Positions 33,896-45,848 are shown, numbered from the stretch's first letter. The stretch is 64,000 nucleotides of DNA from Dendrocalamus latiflorus (GCA_017311315.1 CM029660.1:15865430-15929429); one strand, 5' to 3'. The notes: generated by a model from the sequence alone, not told the origin. Translations and numbers: made by a program.

Positions 33896-35254
33896 CCGAC
33901 TAAAGTTCTGCTACTATGGCAACTACTGTGGCATGCGATTAGGGTGGAGACGCCCGAGAGAAAATGCGTTTCTGCCTTTTGGAAGCGCCTTTGGTGTAGC
34001 CAGCCAGCCTGCGACCTGCCATCCCTCCCATTATTCCACATCTCCATTCAATGGTGCAATCAGTGCAGTGAAAAGGCCACCTTACCGACGCGATGAAATA
34101 TATATTGCGTTTTTTGCGTCAATAATGTTGCATACTTGCATGCATGGCTAGAAGCTAAGCTTCTCTGAATATCTGATCGTGCAGCGCCTAAACAAATCAA
34201 GAAGCCATGCATCTCCTGCGTCTGATGAGGAGTGGTACTGATCCAGTGTTTCTGAGCCCGCTAGCCAGAGTTGCCACAGTGATCCATCCTCATGCTCCTC
34301 TCTGCTCTCTCCTGCTGCTTTGGTACGCACTACTCCAGCTAAAGGCCAAGGGCAAGCGCTAAAACCACAGAAAAAGAGAAGAGCGCAGAGAAAGAGACGT
34401 AAAGAAAGAGGGGGAGAGAGAGAGGAGTATGTCTATGTGATGTGATGGAATCTGGCGCATGATTAAATTAATTGGCTGGGATGCCTGAGGAGAGGAGATA
34501 TGAGGCAGGCTTTTTCACACTGGCAGATCACCTCCGATACTGATGAACCCTTCTCCCTCGGTCTCCATCTCTCTTGTTCTCCTTTCTTGCAAAACAACTA
34601 TCTGTTCCCTGCCTCTACCCGCCTCGTCTCCTCTGGCTTCTCTCTCTTTGGGATGGAGAGACAGGAGAGCAACCTGAACAGCTGCTCAGAAATTTTCACA
34701 TTTGCGCCACCTCAAAATTATGTTTTACAGAACTATTCTTTTTTTGGCTATATTTGCAAATCTAATCTCTGTACAATAGACTTGCCTTAGGTACCAGACG
34801 CGGTAGGGACCTGTCCCTAACCCCGGACACGGGAGGGCCCCCATCCGAAAGTCCTTTGGCTTGTTCTGTTTTTCATCTTTTTATATTCTTTACATCATGT
34901 CGTCATCTCGTTGCATCTTATCGAGTCACTCGCTGTCTACGTTTGCATGCATATTTAAACGAAAGTGTGCGGCCGAAATCGTCAGAAGCGTGCCTAAGAA
35001 TTAGAAGCATTCGCTCATTCATGTGCATAAGAATCAGAAGCATCTCCTCATTCCGATCGATCGTTCGTTCGTCCACGGTATTTAATACATTTGTTAATGC
35101 AATTTTTATCGTTAAGTACTTAATAATGCACGTACATTATTTCATACGCATAATTGTTCGGTTCATACATTAGTTTGCGCGCATGCATGTTACCTTGTTT
35201 GCACTACTATAATATAATTTTTTTTTGCATATTTTACATGCCGCTGCAACTGCA
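33896..35254. other. intergenic, no gene recognised
   Basis: 33960-34700 is moderately GC-rich with CT-rich tracts and reads somewhat like promoter or leader DNA (AG-rich stretch at 34370-34430). No frame has domain features. 34800-34870 is a GC-rich patch (CCCCGGACACGGGAGGGCCC). I could not assign it. Confidence 0.35.
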
Positions 35255-36060
35255 CATATTTGTTAAAAATGTACGTACGCTAGTGTGTTGCTACAGAAAT
35301 GGCCACTGTTGCTGCAGAGCCACCATGTGGTGGCAACTGTTACATGCATAATTAGTGTTAATTAATATATAATTAGCGAATTCATATAGGTGTACTAATT
35401 GTAGTAATTTTAAAATATAGTAAACGAGCTCAAAAAATTATAATTTTTTGAGGAGCCCTACACTTGATTGTGTAATTTTTTCATAATTTTATCCATTTTG
35501 AATTTTACTACAAAATTTATTCAAGTGTATTATTTGTTACAAATGTACATACACTAGTATGTTACTGTAGATATGGCCACTATTTCTGCAGAGCCACCAT
35601 GCAGTGGCAATTGTTACATGCATAATTAGTGTTAATTAATTCATAATTAGCAAATTTATTTAGGCACTCTGATTTTAGGAATTTTTAAATATAGCAAATG
35701 AGCTCAAAATATTATTAAATTTTTTTGAGAAGCCTTCTAATATAGTGTGCTTGATTGTGTAATTTTTTTATAATTTTATCCATTATGAATTGTACTAAAA
35801 ATTCATTAAATTAGACTGTTTGTAAGAATTTTTGAGTAAAATTAAGAATGTATAAAATTATGAACAAAACATACAATAAAGAACAATCTATAAGAAGGCT
35901 CTACAAAACATTTCATAAGTTTTTGATCTTGTTTGTTATATTTAAAAATTCTTATGACTCGTACACCTAAATGAATTCGCTAGTTATTAGTTTTTCAGCT
36001 CGTTTGTTGTATTGAATGCTCTTGTCGTCTCTATGAAAATTATTTTATAGTATTGCGATA
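35255..36060. repeat. tandem duplication plus inverted copy (large imperfect hairpin)
   Basis: 35259-35537 is repeated directly at 35545-35830, with shared CAGAGCCACCATG, ACATGCATAATTAGTGTTAATTAA, GAGCTCAAAA and TTGATTGTGTAATTTTTT. Part of it then reappears inverted at 35840-35990, with AATTTTTAAATATA and GAATTCATTTAGGTG on the other strand. 35645-35985 can therefore fold on itself. It is AT-rich and has no coding. Confidence 0.65.
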
Positions 36061-36097
36061 TATTTTGTTCGTGCATATATTAGTTGTTCTCTATTTG

Positions 36098-36330
36098 AAG
36101 CAATGGTACGTAATCTACCAGCCCTACTTGAGAAGGCACGGGACACCCAGCATCACTGTCACGGTTGGATCAGTGGTCGTGGGCTGCCAACCCTGGTGAC
36201 ATGGGGACCAAGGGAGACCTAGTCGTTGAACGACAGGTATGTTAGGAGGCTTCGTCAGTCTAGGCTGATTGCATTCGCCCGCACCCTATGTAGTACTTCA
36301 TAGGTTGCAGATTAGGCTAGCTGGCATTGG
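36098..36330 (+). pseudogene. possible plant-mobile-domain N-terminal scrap
   Basis: One frame gives MVRNLPALLEKARDTQHHC and, after a stop, DRYVRRLRQSRLIAFART, which resembles the region just before the plant mobile domain in MULE-borne genes. It is short and broken, so this is a weak assignment. Confidence 0.3.
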
Positions 36331-36784
36331 TTGGTATGGTAATTTTTACAATTGCAAGCACTGTTATCCCCTTTTGTACCCCCTATTCATAGATGTTGCG
36401 GTGCATATTTTTTTATGTATTGGGCATTGCATTGTGATCTACGTTTTGGTACATATTTTTTCTCTACTAACATTTGAGTATTACATAATAAAGCACTCAA
36501 CAAGTAAGATTGCTACAAATATCATGTTCTAGATCATTCGTACTAACATATCACTTGCTATAAATAAGCTAACCAAACTAAAATTGTACATTCAACCACA
36601 TGACGTGATACAAAGTGCAGCACACATTGCTATTCTATTTCATTTATTCCAACGGAGACATCACAAACAATGCTAAAATCACCAAAAATAGAGGCATCTC
36701 ACGGCAACACATACGCATACAAAAGTGCTAAAATCACCATGAACTACACATCAATCACTATTTTTTTTATTGAGTATGGTACAT

Positions 36785-37345
36785 CTATGGCATGACTTCC
36801 ACAGCATTGGCATCGCACAGTCGCATTGTCATTCTGAGCTGATTCACTGCACGATGATCCATATACCCTAAACGCCTCCAATGCCTCTTCTTTGGTGGTG
36901 AATCATCGATATCTTGCATTTGGGAACAAATAGATCTCTTCATGGCAGCTTTCTCAACTATTGTACACCCTCGGATTCTGGCCGTTGAACATGTCGTACC
37001 ACCTTATTTAGCCCTGCACCACACGTCTACACACTCAAACGTACGAACGACTGTGAGAAGCACTCTAATAAAAACTGCATGAAGAACAACCAAATTCACC
37101 CAGAAAGAGGGCCAGATCAGAAATACCTAGGTAACCGATAGCCCGCAACCACCTTGCCTCTCCTGACTAGAATCGACGACGACGGAGATCCAACCCAAGC
37201 TCAAAGCACTAAGCGGGCAGTGCTCGAGTCACTTTCGTCGCTACCTCTATGATTCATGGGAGAGAAGAGGGAATGCATGAGAGTGTGAGAAGGAGACAAG
37301 GAGAGAGTGTTCATGATGATTCGGTCTGCCGTGCGTTTAAATAGT
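36785..37345 (-). other. gene-like unit of unknown identity, minus strand
   Basis: I do not recognise it. On the minus strand there is a TATTTAAA box near 37337-37344, then short in-frame ATGs (37312 and 37254) with a serine-rich reading (MNHRGSDESDSS), and a stop soon after. Downstream, a frame ending in TAG at 36785 reads KKRHWRRLGYMDHRAVNQL then MRLCDANAVEVMP. Two short exons of a transposon-borne gene are possible, but no joined frame could be confirmed. Confidence 0.25.
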
Positions 37346-37659
37346 CAAGCATGGGAGAAAATGATGAGCGGAAACAACACGCATGAGGACGAATTCTACG
37401 GGGAATCGGGCAGACGAATGAGGGTGGCCCTTCTACCACACCCTGGGCTAGGGGGAGGTCTCTTGCTGCGCTCGGCGCCTGGGACATGTCCTTGTCGTGC
37501 CCAATGTTGGGGCAGGTCAACTGTACAGGAGCTAGATTTGCAAATATGGCTGGAAGGGTCTAGTATTATAAAACATAAATTTTAGGGGCCACAATGCAAA
37601 AAATTTAGCTTCTCACGCACGCACTCGCATTCAAAGCGGCTACTGGCTCGCTTTGGCCA

Positions 37660-38487
37660 ACTCTACTCTCTTGTGTCACCACAAGCTTACGGTAGAGGCA
37701 CTGGTAGAGCTTGATGATAGTACAGCCATGGTTTGCTCAACGGTGGTGGCCTCAGCCATTTGAGGTGGAGGCGCAGACGTCTCGAAGGATGCAAGAACTT
37801 ACGAATCAAATCCATACTCACTCACAGCAAATTCATCAAAATGTTTCATGAAGAAATTTAGAAATGCAAAAAAAATGCAAAATACAAATAAAATTAAACT
37901 ATTACTTATTTTATATCATAATAAAGAGAAATAAGAACAATATAAGAATCTGAAAATTAGTATTGTTACCTCTTTACTTGGTTGTACGCCAGATTTTCGA
38001 ATTTTTGGATTTTTGGCAAAATTATTTCAAATTTTGCTAAATTATCGCAAAATGCTTTAGAATTTTCACAAGAGAATGAGGATAAGAGATTGCTAGTTTT
38101 AGTGTGGATAAATAAGGGGGATGCTGCCTATTTATAGGAAAATTTTGAGATTTTTTTGAATTTGATCATAATTTTATACACACAAATGCCGCAAAATAGG
38201 TATAATTTTTTAAAAAACGATCTATCGTGCTAAACGGGTCAAATGGACCGTGCCTATGTGCTCAGCAATGGTCGGCCTTAGTGTCCAATATTTCGTGCCC
38301 ATGGGTTACGTGTGCCAAATGGGCCAAATCATGCTAACATGCCACGCGTGCCGGGTGGGCCATATTGGTTCATGCCGTGCCAGCATTGTGGCCCGAGGTG
38401 GTGGTCCAAACACGACCCACCCCTTCATACCGTGCCAGTTTAGCCCATCAGTCTTCGTGCCGTACCACGTCATGGACTAGGCTGACC
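37660..38487 (-). mobile_element. hAT-1: 5' end fragment of a hAT transposon
   Basis: Homologous in layout to 41040-41672 of hAT-2. It has a GC-rich terminal region full of CGTGCC/GGCACG motifs (38225-38487), an AT-rich leader, and the beginning of the coding region with ATG at about 37849 (MKHFDEFAVSEYGFDS, then a stop). The transposase body is missing. It abuts hAT-2 directly. Confidence 0.6.
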
Positions 38488-41400
38488 TAGAGTTGTCCAC
38501 TGGCCGTGCTGGGCCAGCACGGCTTGGGCCCGGTTCAAGCACGACCCGTTTAGGCACGGCAAATAAACGGGCTATGCCGTGCTAGCCCAAGGCCATGGTG
38601 TGAGCCCAGGCATGGCCCACGACGGTCCGTGCCAGCACAGGCACAGTAAGAGCTTAAAGAGGAAAAAATTCAGAAAATTGTAGAAAATTAAGGAAAAATT
38701 GTAGAAAATTATTTAAAAAATAACAAAAATTGTAGTCATTGTTAATCATCAAGATAATTATTTTTAATGACATAATGAGCTTTATTAACTTGTTAAATTA
38801 CATGAGATGGCTGCATCATTAAAAACTTTACCAAATAAAAACTCAACTTGAGAAAACCTTGGTAAAGAAAACAAAATACAGCCTATAAAGCTCACTAGTG
38901 ACTACGTATTGAAAATCCTATTTATTGCTATCTAGATACAAATTCTTAAAAGATCTTTCTAAGTCTATATTCTCTGCAGTATGTTGGAGTCTTGATTCAG
39001 CTTGTTACCAGTCTTTGATAGATAGAAGGATTTCGATCATCTCGTTCGAGAGACTTGTTCACCATTCCTCGATTATTCTTCTAGATAGACTGAAGGCTGA
39101 CTCTGAGGAGACCGTAGAGACAGGAACAGTCAAACACATCTCGTGCTAGTATGGATAGCACTGAATATGTTACTTTCTGGGTTTGCCACCACGAGAGGAT
39201 GCTCAACTCTTGCTCAAAGTTGACGCTATCACTGCTGAGATAGCTTGATAGGTCTCTGGTGCTTTGTTGACTTCCTCATCCTGACTGATGTGTACCTGTA
39301 TGAGAATCTCTAGAGGAAGAACAAAAAATCTTGCCCCATTGCATAGTCGCCATAGAGGTGCGAGGGGCATGGACCCAAACTTATTTTTGTATTTCTCATA
39401 TACATCATATAATTTATCCTTAACTACTATATAGTATGTACAATAATATAAACCGGTAGTATCACTTAAAAGTTATAATACATTTATAAATCCTTGGAGT
39501 TTGCCCCTAGGATCCAAAATAAAGGCGAATGCATATAATAAAATAAGAATTTCCATGCAATATTTTAAAAACTTAGTTTTGATGACAACTACAGCATCCC
39601 GTAGTATAGGATCATTTTCAAAAGCCTTTAGGTGAGTGACAATTTCAAAAATGTTATGAACAATTAGAGGAGAGGTTGGGTAGTATACTCCAGAAAGACA
39701 AAGTGTAGCTTTATGAAGAAGTTCTAGAAAAGAAAATATTGTTTCAACAAAAACCCAATCATCCTCAGTAAGTTCAGTGTCTCTAATTTGGGTTTCTATT
39801 GGAGGAGTGCAAGATTGATGACCTTGGGTGTGAAGGATAATAGATAAGGTGCTCTTATATGGCAATATATGTTTAAGCATAATGTAACTAGAGTTCCATC
39901 TAACAGGCAAGTCCAAACTAAATTTTCTAGGACGGACGTTCATTGCCACACAAAAGCTCTTATATGCGGCTATTCATTGGTTAGAATAATTAATATATGA
40001 AATTGCATCTCTAAAAGAATCAATAGAACATTTAATCTTTTTAAACAAGATTTAACAATAAGATTAATAATATGACAAGCACAACGTTGATGCAGTAAGA
40101 AAGATTGTGCACAGATATTAAACAAAGGAGTAAGAAACTCCATAACCTTAGTGTTTGCAGCTGCATTATCTAAAGTTATAGATAAAATCTTAACCGTGTG
40201 GCCAAAATCTTCTACAACTTTAATAATACATTCTGCAATATTTTCAGTAGTATGCGAAACATTAATTAATTTAAATCCTATAATTCTTTTTTCTATTACG
40301 TAATCATCATTAACATAATGAGCAACAATACTAATATAATCTTCCCTAGCCCTACCACTCCGTATGTCTGATGTCAAAGCAATAGAGAATGTACATGTAT
40401 GAAACATTTCTTTCAATTTTTCGCAACAGTTGTTATAATATTTAATTAAATCTTCAGTTATGGTTTGCTTAGATATAACACTAAATCGAGGGTTATGAGC
40501 AGTCCTAATATATTTTTAAAAAGCATCAGACTCACAAAAATTTAAAGGTAAATCTTGAGAAGCAATTAATCTACAAAGGGATTCCTAAGTTACCTTTAGG
40601 TTGTACTTCCAAGTACATACTGAGCCGTCGGGATTATATTGTAGCTGTGTTTAGCGTATTTGTATTCTTTGCCTTCTTTTGCAACTTGCAGCATGCCATT
40701 GCAGGTGACCTGTCGCACCTGAAGATTTTACAGACAATTCATTATTACAAATTTTACAAACAGCATACCTCACTGAATTTCCATCATCGTTGGTATTGAA
40801 ATTCTTGTCGAAATGATTCCAGACTCCTAATGTAGTAGCTCTCGTAATTTTTACACCCGTGCTATTCGTTGAGCCAGCAGAAGATGGATCGATTGGACCC
40901 TACGCCGACAGGCCCGTCGCTTCTTCTGTCTCTCTAGTTTGTTGTGGATGTGGAACTTCCGCGGATGGATATGCTTCTTGAAAGGATTGCATATTATCCG
41001 CCGTGAGGCCGAATTTGGAGAGTTGAAAATCGTAGTTATCCATTGAATTAACTGTAAATTGAAATAGTAAAGTACAATTAACTTACCATTGAATCAACAC
41101 ATAATAGCAAAAAATTAAAATAAGGCAGCATTATCACCTCTTCTGTTGCTCTTCGAAAATTCTTTGAAGATTTTTGAATTTTTTGATTTTCGCACAAATT
41201 TCTCACTAATTTTGCCAAATTTGTGCAAACAGTACCGGATTTTTCACAGCTAAACAGAGAGATGAGAGTTAGGTTTGAGGTTTGGAGAATGGAGGTCAGA
41301 TGCCACCCTATTTATAAAAACAATTCCATATTTTTTGATTTTTTTGCTAATTTTTTGAATTTTCTACACCCAACGGTCCAAAAACGGCTATATTCGACGT

Positions 41401-41672
41401 GTCAGGCCGTGCTGACATGGCATGGCCCGTTTATGCCCGATGCCAACCAGACCGAGCCATGCCGACATAGACCACGACCGTAAACGGACCGTGTCGTGCT
41501 AGCCAAGCGTGCCGCCCTCTCGGTCTAGACACGCACAGTTCACCAAGCCGTATCGCACAGCTCACAAGTTAAACAGACGATGTCGTGTTTAGACTATATC
41601 AACAATAACAAATCATAAGCCGAAACCATCTCTACGCCGACCCGTTAGACGGAGTCCATTTGGCCACAACTA
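38488..41672 (-). mobile_element. hAT-2: near full-length decayed hAT transposon
   Basis: The ends are TAGAGTTGTCCACTGGCC on the left and, inverted, TAGTTGTGGCCAAATGG on the right, with GGCACGG/CCGTGCC-rich subterminal regions at both ends. It contains one transposase pseudogene on the minus strand. An 8-bp target duplication is not obvious, so the outermost bases are uncertain. Confidence 0.75.
38935..41043 (-). pseudogene. hAT transposase (BED zinc finger, RICESLEEPER-like), broken
   Basis: In intact relatives this nuclear DNA-cutting enzyme moves hAT elements. The ATG at 41043 opens MDNYDFQLSKFGL, which reads to an early TAG at 40899-40901. A BED zinc finger follows (VWNHFDKNF, CKICNNEL, then GHLQWHAASC). 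39970-40416 holds the catalytic part (GFKLINVSHTTENIAECI, ITLDNAAANTKVM, CACHIINLIVKSCL). 39473-39949 continues it (DLPVRWNSSYIMLKHI, FILDPRGK). 38940-39300 is the hATC dimerisation domain in pieces (LSWW, VPVSTVSSESAFS). Multiple stops and frameshifts make it inactive. Confidence 0.85.
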
Positions 41673-42036
41673 TGGATGGACAACCGCGCGCGCAGGATCC
41701 AAACCCCTAGGCACCTCCTGCCAAGCGCGCGCAGGACGCAGGCGCCTGCCTCTCAGTGAGAGACGCATGACGGCACGGGCATGATGGATGGATTGCTTGC
41801 CGCAAGCAATCCATCGCGCCGCTGCCGCTGCATCTCATCTCGGCTCATCTGTGAGTTCCCACGTCCACACTCCACTCCTCTTCACGCTACGAAGCAAGCA
41901 CAGCTCCAACCCACCACCCCGGCGGGCCCCATGTAGCCCTCATCTGTCGCTGCCACCCTCCTCCCCGATTCGTCGAATCCCCCATTTACTCCTCACCCAC
42001 CACCCCCAACCACGCCACTGGGAGACCGCGCCGCGG
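41673..42036. promoter_or_regulatory. upstream region of the NAC gene
   Basis: This 364-bp stretch lies between the hAT-2 end and the TATA box. It contains TGCTTGCCGCAAGCA (41800-41814, palindromic) and long C-rich sequence near 41890-42030. The hAT insertion therefore sits within about 400 bp of the promoter. Confidence 0.5.
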
Positions 42037-42043
42037 TATAAAA
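42037..42043 (+). promoter_or_regulatory. TATA box of the NAC gene
   Basis: TATAAAA in a GC-rich context, with a CT-rich start region (GGCTCTCTCACCACCC) about 25 bp downstream. Transcription probably starts near 42065-42075. Confidence 0.75.
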
Positions 42044-42132
42044 CAAGCCCAGCACCCGCGCGGCTCTCTCACCACCCAAGAAGAGCGAGGCGGCGGGCTC
42101 GTCTAGCTCTTCAGTCCTCTCTCACCACAGAG

Positions 42133-42298
42133 GTATGAGCGGTACTGATCCTCATGCCGATCCTTCCATTCCTTTGGCTCTTGTGCGGGCTCGATCTTCG
42201 GTTCGTCCGGCTGTGTAGCATCTGTCTAAGCATTAATGGCGTCGTTTGTTTGTTTCTCTCTTGCGTGCGTGCGTGCGGGTGTGCTCTTGTGCTTGCAG
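42133..42298 (+). other. predicted 5'-UTR intron of the NAC gene
   Basis: A donor AG|GTATGAG at 42132/42133 and an acceptor GTGCTTGCAG at 42298 frame a 166-bp T-rich intron in the leader. If real, it removes the in-frame ATG at 42236, which supports starting translation at 42350. Confidence 0.6.
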
Positions 42299-42349
42299 TG
42301 GTGTGGTGGCGTTGCCGGAGCGAGCTTTGCTAGGCACGGAGGGGGAGGG

Positions 42350-44518
42350 ATGGAGCGGTACGGCGTCCTGGGCGTGCGGCTGGACGGCAGCGGAGGGGGC
42401 GAGCTCCCGCCGGGGTTCCGGTTCCACCCGACGGACGAGGAGCTCATCACCTACTACCTCCTCCGTAAGGTCGTCGACGGCAGCTTCTGCGGCCGCGCCA
42501 TCGCCGAGATCGACCTCAACAAGTGCGAGCCGTGGGAGCTCCCGGGTGATTCTCCTTGCACTGCCCGTCCTCTCGCAATCTCCAACCTTGCTGCTGCGTA
42601 CGTAACGTGGTCTTTATCAATCTTGGCGCTCGCATGCATTGCAGACAAGGCGAAGATGGGCGAGAAGGAATGGTACTTCTACAGCCTCCGCGACCGCAAG
42701 TACCCGACGGGGCTGCGCACCAACCGCGCCACAGGGGCCGGGTACTGGAAGGCGACGGGCAAGGACCGCGAGATCCGGAGCGGCCGCACCGGCGCGCTCG
42801 TCGGCATGAAGAAGACGCTCGTCTTCTACCGCGGCCGCGCCCCCAAGGGCCAGAAGACCCACTGGGTCATGCACGAGTTCCGCCTCGACGGCACCTACGC
42901 TTACCACTTCCTCTCCAACTCCTTAAGGGTCAGCACTCAGTACACACACATATACACAGATTCTAAGTCGAAAATCCCTTCTAAGTCACCTTTCTTTTTG
43001 CGTTAGTGCACAAATCTTAAGGCACTTTCTACACAGACACAGAGATCATTCTTAGGAGTTGGGAACTTGGGATTAGCTTGCCCATTTCTACCCCCTTCTG
43101 TTAAGTTGATCTCTTTGGTAATCTTGAGGATTTCTGTACCAATGCTCCTTTTTTTTAACCTTTTCTTTCTTGGGAAAAGTGATCCTCGGCCCAGCCAGTA
43201 CCCAGTAGTAAAATGATGATCCACAGTCACGGGCGCTTAGGGCACAATTGCTGCTTGTGAGCTTTGCTTTTCTCGTGTGAACTCGCCCATGGCTACCAGT
43301 AGGAGTAGCGCAGCAGCGCGCGGTTGCAGGCTCTTACGTGTACCTGCCGCAATGCGGATAGCATGCGTGGATATGGTAAGCGAGGGGCTTAACATGCAGG
43401 GAAAGATTGGCCGCGGCAGGATACGAATCTTTTCCTGGCCAACGCAGATGCAATCCAATGCATGCATGCATGCGCACAAGTTACTATATTCCCACAGATG
43501 CGTAAATGCATACCTTGTTTAGTCCTTTTTCTTTACTGCGCCATCTGAAGCTGAAGCTGATCTCGTGTATGGCATGGATCAAATCATCGTTTCTTTCGCA
43601 GTCATGTTTCCTGAGTTGGTTCAGCGACTACTGCTCTTCCTTTTCACTTTGAGAAAGCCTACTTGCTGTCTAACTACTAAGAGCAAACCTTTATTTGCAT
43701 TGCGCATATGTTTTTGGTTGTTGCCTTGGATATGTATAATTTCTAGTATTAGATACCATGGAGAAGAGAAGGAACAAAAGTTTTAATTTGAAAGACACTT
43801 CCTATTAAAAAGAGAAAGACACCTGAAAGTAGTAGCATTCATATCCTCAACAGTGTTGCAAAGTTTATCGTTGCCAACATTTTTTGCTTATGTATACTGT
43901 TGGTGTTCATATACTATTCAGGATGAGTGGGTTATCGCGAGGGTCTTCCAGAAGCCCGGCGTGGCCACGCCCCCCCGCAAGACCCGCCTCGGTCTGAGCA
44001 GCGCCGGCGGTGGCGACACCTCGTGCTTCTCAGACTCCACCTCGGTCTCCTTCGGCGGCGGGGGAGGCGGCGCCTCCGCCTCGTCCGCGCCGCGCCCGCC
44101 GCCTCTCCCGGACACCTCGCTGTTCGCAGCCGCGGCAGCCGCCGACGGCGAGAGCAGCTCCCATGGCGGCGCAGCCGCCGACGTGGTCACCGGCCGTGAG
44201 CTCGTGCCCTGCTTCTCCACCGCCCACATGGATGCCACCCTCGGCGTCGGGCAGTACGCCCCGGCCCCGCTTGCCATGGAGCCAACGCCGGCCTTCTTCC
44301 CGAGCCTGCGCTCGCTGCAGGAGAACTTGCAGCTGCCTCTGTTCCTCTCTGGTGGCCTCCAGACTGGCGTGTCTCCGCTGGGAGTCGGCAGCGTGGGCGG
44401 CGCCCTCCACTGGCCGTCCGGAATCGAGATGAAGGTCGAGGGTGCCGTTGGCCGCGCGACGCCGCAGATGACCGTGGGCCCCGGCCAGCTTGACGGCGCC
44501 TTTGCCTGGGGCTTCTAG
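42350..44518 (+). CDS. NAM/CUC2-like NAC transcription factor, 358 aa, three exons
   Basis: A nuclear DNA-binding transcription factor. The coding exons are 42350-42545, 42645-42928 and 43922-44518. The introns are 42546-42644 (99 bp, phase 1) and 42929-43921 (993 bp, phase 0), both GT-AG. Residues 19-171 form a full NAC domain: LPPGFRFHPTDEELI, then DLNKCEPWELP, then GYWKATGKDREI (99-110), then LVGMKKTLVFY and DEWVIARVFQK. The wording of the B, D and E blocks fits the NAM/CUC1/CUC2 clade, which controls meristem and organ boundaries. The C-terminal region is low-complexity and carries ELVPCFST (253-260, the miR164 site), an L-motif (FFPSLRSLQENLQLPLF, 285-301) and a final W-motif (FAWGF). 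All these are seen in NAM/CUC2 proteins. The first intron lacks an in-frame stop, so one long frame spans exons 1-2. The gene is intact and the only clear host gene in the window. Confidence 0.94.
44199..44219 (+). promoter_or_regulatory. miR164 target site in the NAC mRNA
   Basis: The 21 nt pair with miR164 at miRNA positions 1-17, 19 and 20. Mismatches fall at positions 18 (44202) and 21 (44199), both outside the critical region. Predicted cleavage is between 44209 and 44210. The site encodes part of ELVPCFST, as in known miR164-regulated NAC genes. Confidence 0.92.
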
Positions 44519-45608
44519 GTGCATGCACCCACGGGGCCATCAAGTATGCCCTTTGAATTGTGTGCTAATTAAGTCTTCTAGTTGATTAATTAGTTCTCGA
44601 TATGCATTTGTTCGATTAGGTTAACTTAGTAGCAGTATCCTCCTTGTAACTTCGGTTATGTTCTGATCGTCGTGTTGCTGCAGTAGCAGGATATGACTTA
44701 TCAGTAGGTATGTCGCGTTGTTTGTCTGTTATGGGATTAGATGTGTACCGGTGTAACCGGTCTAAATTAATGGTAGTGTTGTACCTCTTGAAGTTGATGT
44801 GTTGTAATGTGCATCTTCAATGCAAGCATGGTGTATCTGATCATGGATCTGCGGGACTGACGTGGTGCTGATGTAGTGGCAACTTATCTTGTTTTGGTCT
44901 CTACGTGTCCACTATTTCTTGGGAGAACTGATGTTATTACTTGTGACATCTGCAAGACGACTGAACACAAAGAAGATTAGTCAATTCAAATGTTAAAAGA
45001 TAAGTTAATTATAAAAATTGAGATTAGAGAAATCTTCCAGGAGGCATGCAAATCTTGCATTGCCCTATAGGACCAAATAGCACCCTCAACAGTGCAGGGA
45101 TTGCCACGAATTTGACGTCAAGGTGCAACCCAGATTCACCGTTTCAGTAGCACGGTAGCGGTTCGGCTCAATGTTGCCAAGCTCCTTGTGCCAACCAGAG
45201 CAAAGAAGAAAACAGAGGTAGATGATTTTCTGGTCGTCGTAGAAGAACTGGAAAATAGACACAAGTATATGTAGTGAAGTGTCATTGCGGTTGATATGGA
45301 TCTTATGTAAATCTAAGGTCAGTCTCAGTGAGGGTTTTATGGAGTTTTATGGGCATTAAATACGCTGACATGACACTGTATTGATGAAGAGAGAGATGAT
45401 AAAAGTTTCATGGGAGTAGAGAGAGTTTCATGGGGATGAAGTTCTTCTGCACTGTTTCCAAAATATGGATATATTGAAAACTGGGACATGAAACCTCCAC
45501 GGAGACTGGTCTAAAAGACTCGGTAAATATCTCTTGGGAATAGGACCAACCGACCATAAGCAGCAGTGAAGTGTGGATGTCATACACGTGGATCTCATGC
45601 AAAGTTAG
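44519..45608. other. 3' region of the NAC gene, then intergenic
   Basis: 44519 to about 44830 is the probable 3' UTR, AT-rich with weak AATAAA-like motifs only. After that no gene is seen. Confidence 0.45.
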
Positions 45609-45848
45609 ATGTGTTCTTTTGGATTTATGATTTATAGTTTATGGTTTAAATATTTAAAATCTGTTTGTTTGTGAGAGGTAGTACGTATATGAAAATAATC
45701 GTATGTAATTTTGGTCGATACAGCTGAATTCAATATACATTTTATCATAATCTTTCTATTAACCTTGTTTTAAAAAACATATCATTTAAAAGTTAGTTAT
45801 TATAGTCCACATAAGTATAAGTTGATTGAAAATAAAAAAGAACCCAGC
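45609..45848. mobile_element. MITE copy
   Basis: Left end TGTTCTTTTGGATT and right end AAAAAAGAACCCA are near-inverse. The family interior (GAGAGGTAGTACGTA, TTTTGGTCGATACAGCTG, AAAGTTAGTTATTATAG) is complete. Confidence 0.65.

Noticed and set aside
42236..42349. Upstream in-frame ATG of the NAC gene
   Set aside because: It falls within a well-formed leader intron (42133-42298), and the added residues do not resemble NAC N-termini.
43003..43786. Short ORFs within NAC intron 2
   Set aside because: They are on both strands, have no domain features and lie in an intron with good splice sites.
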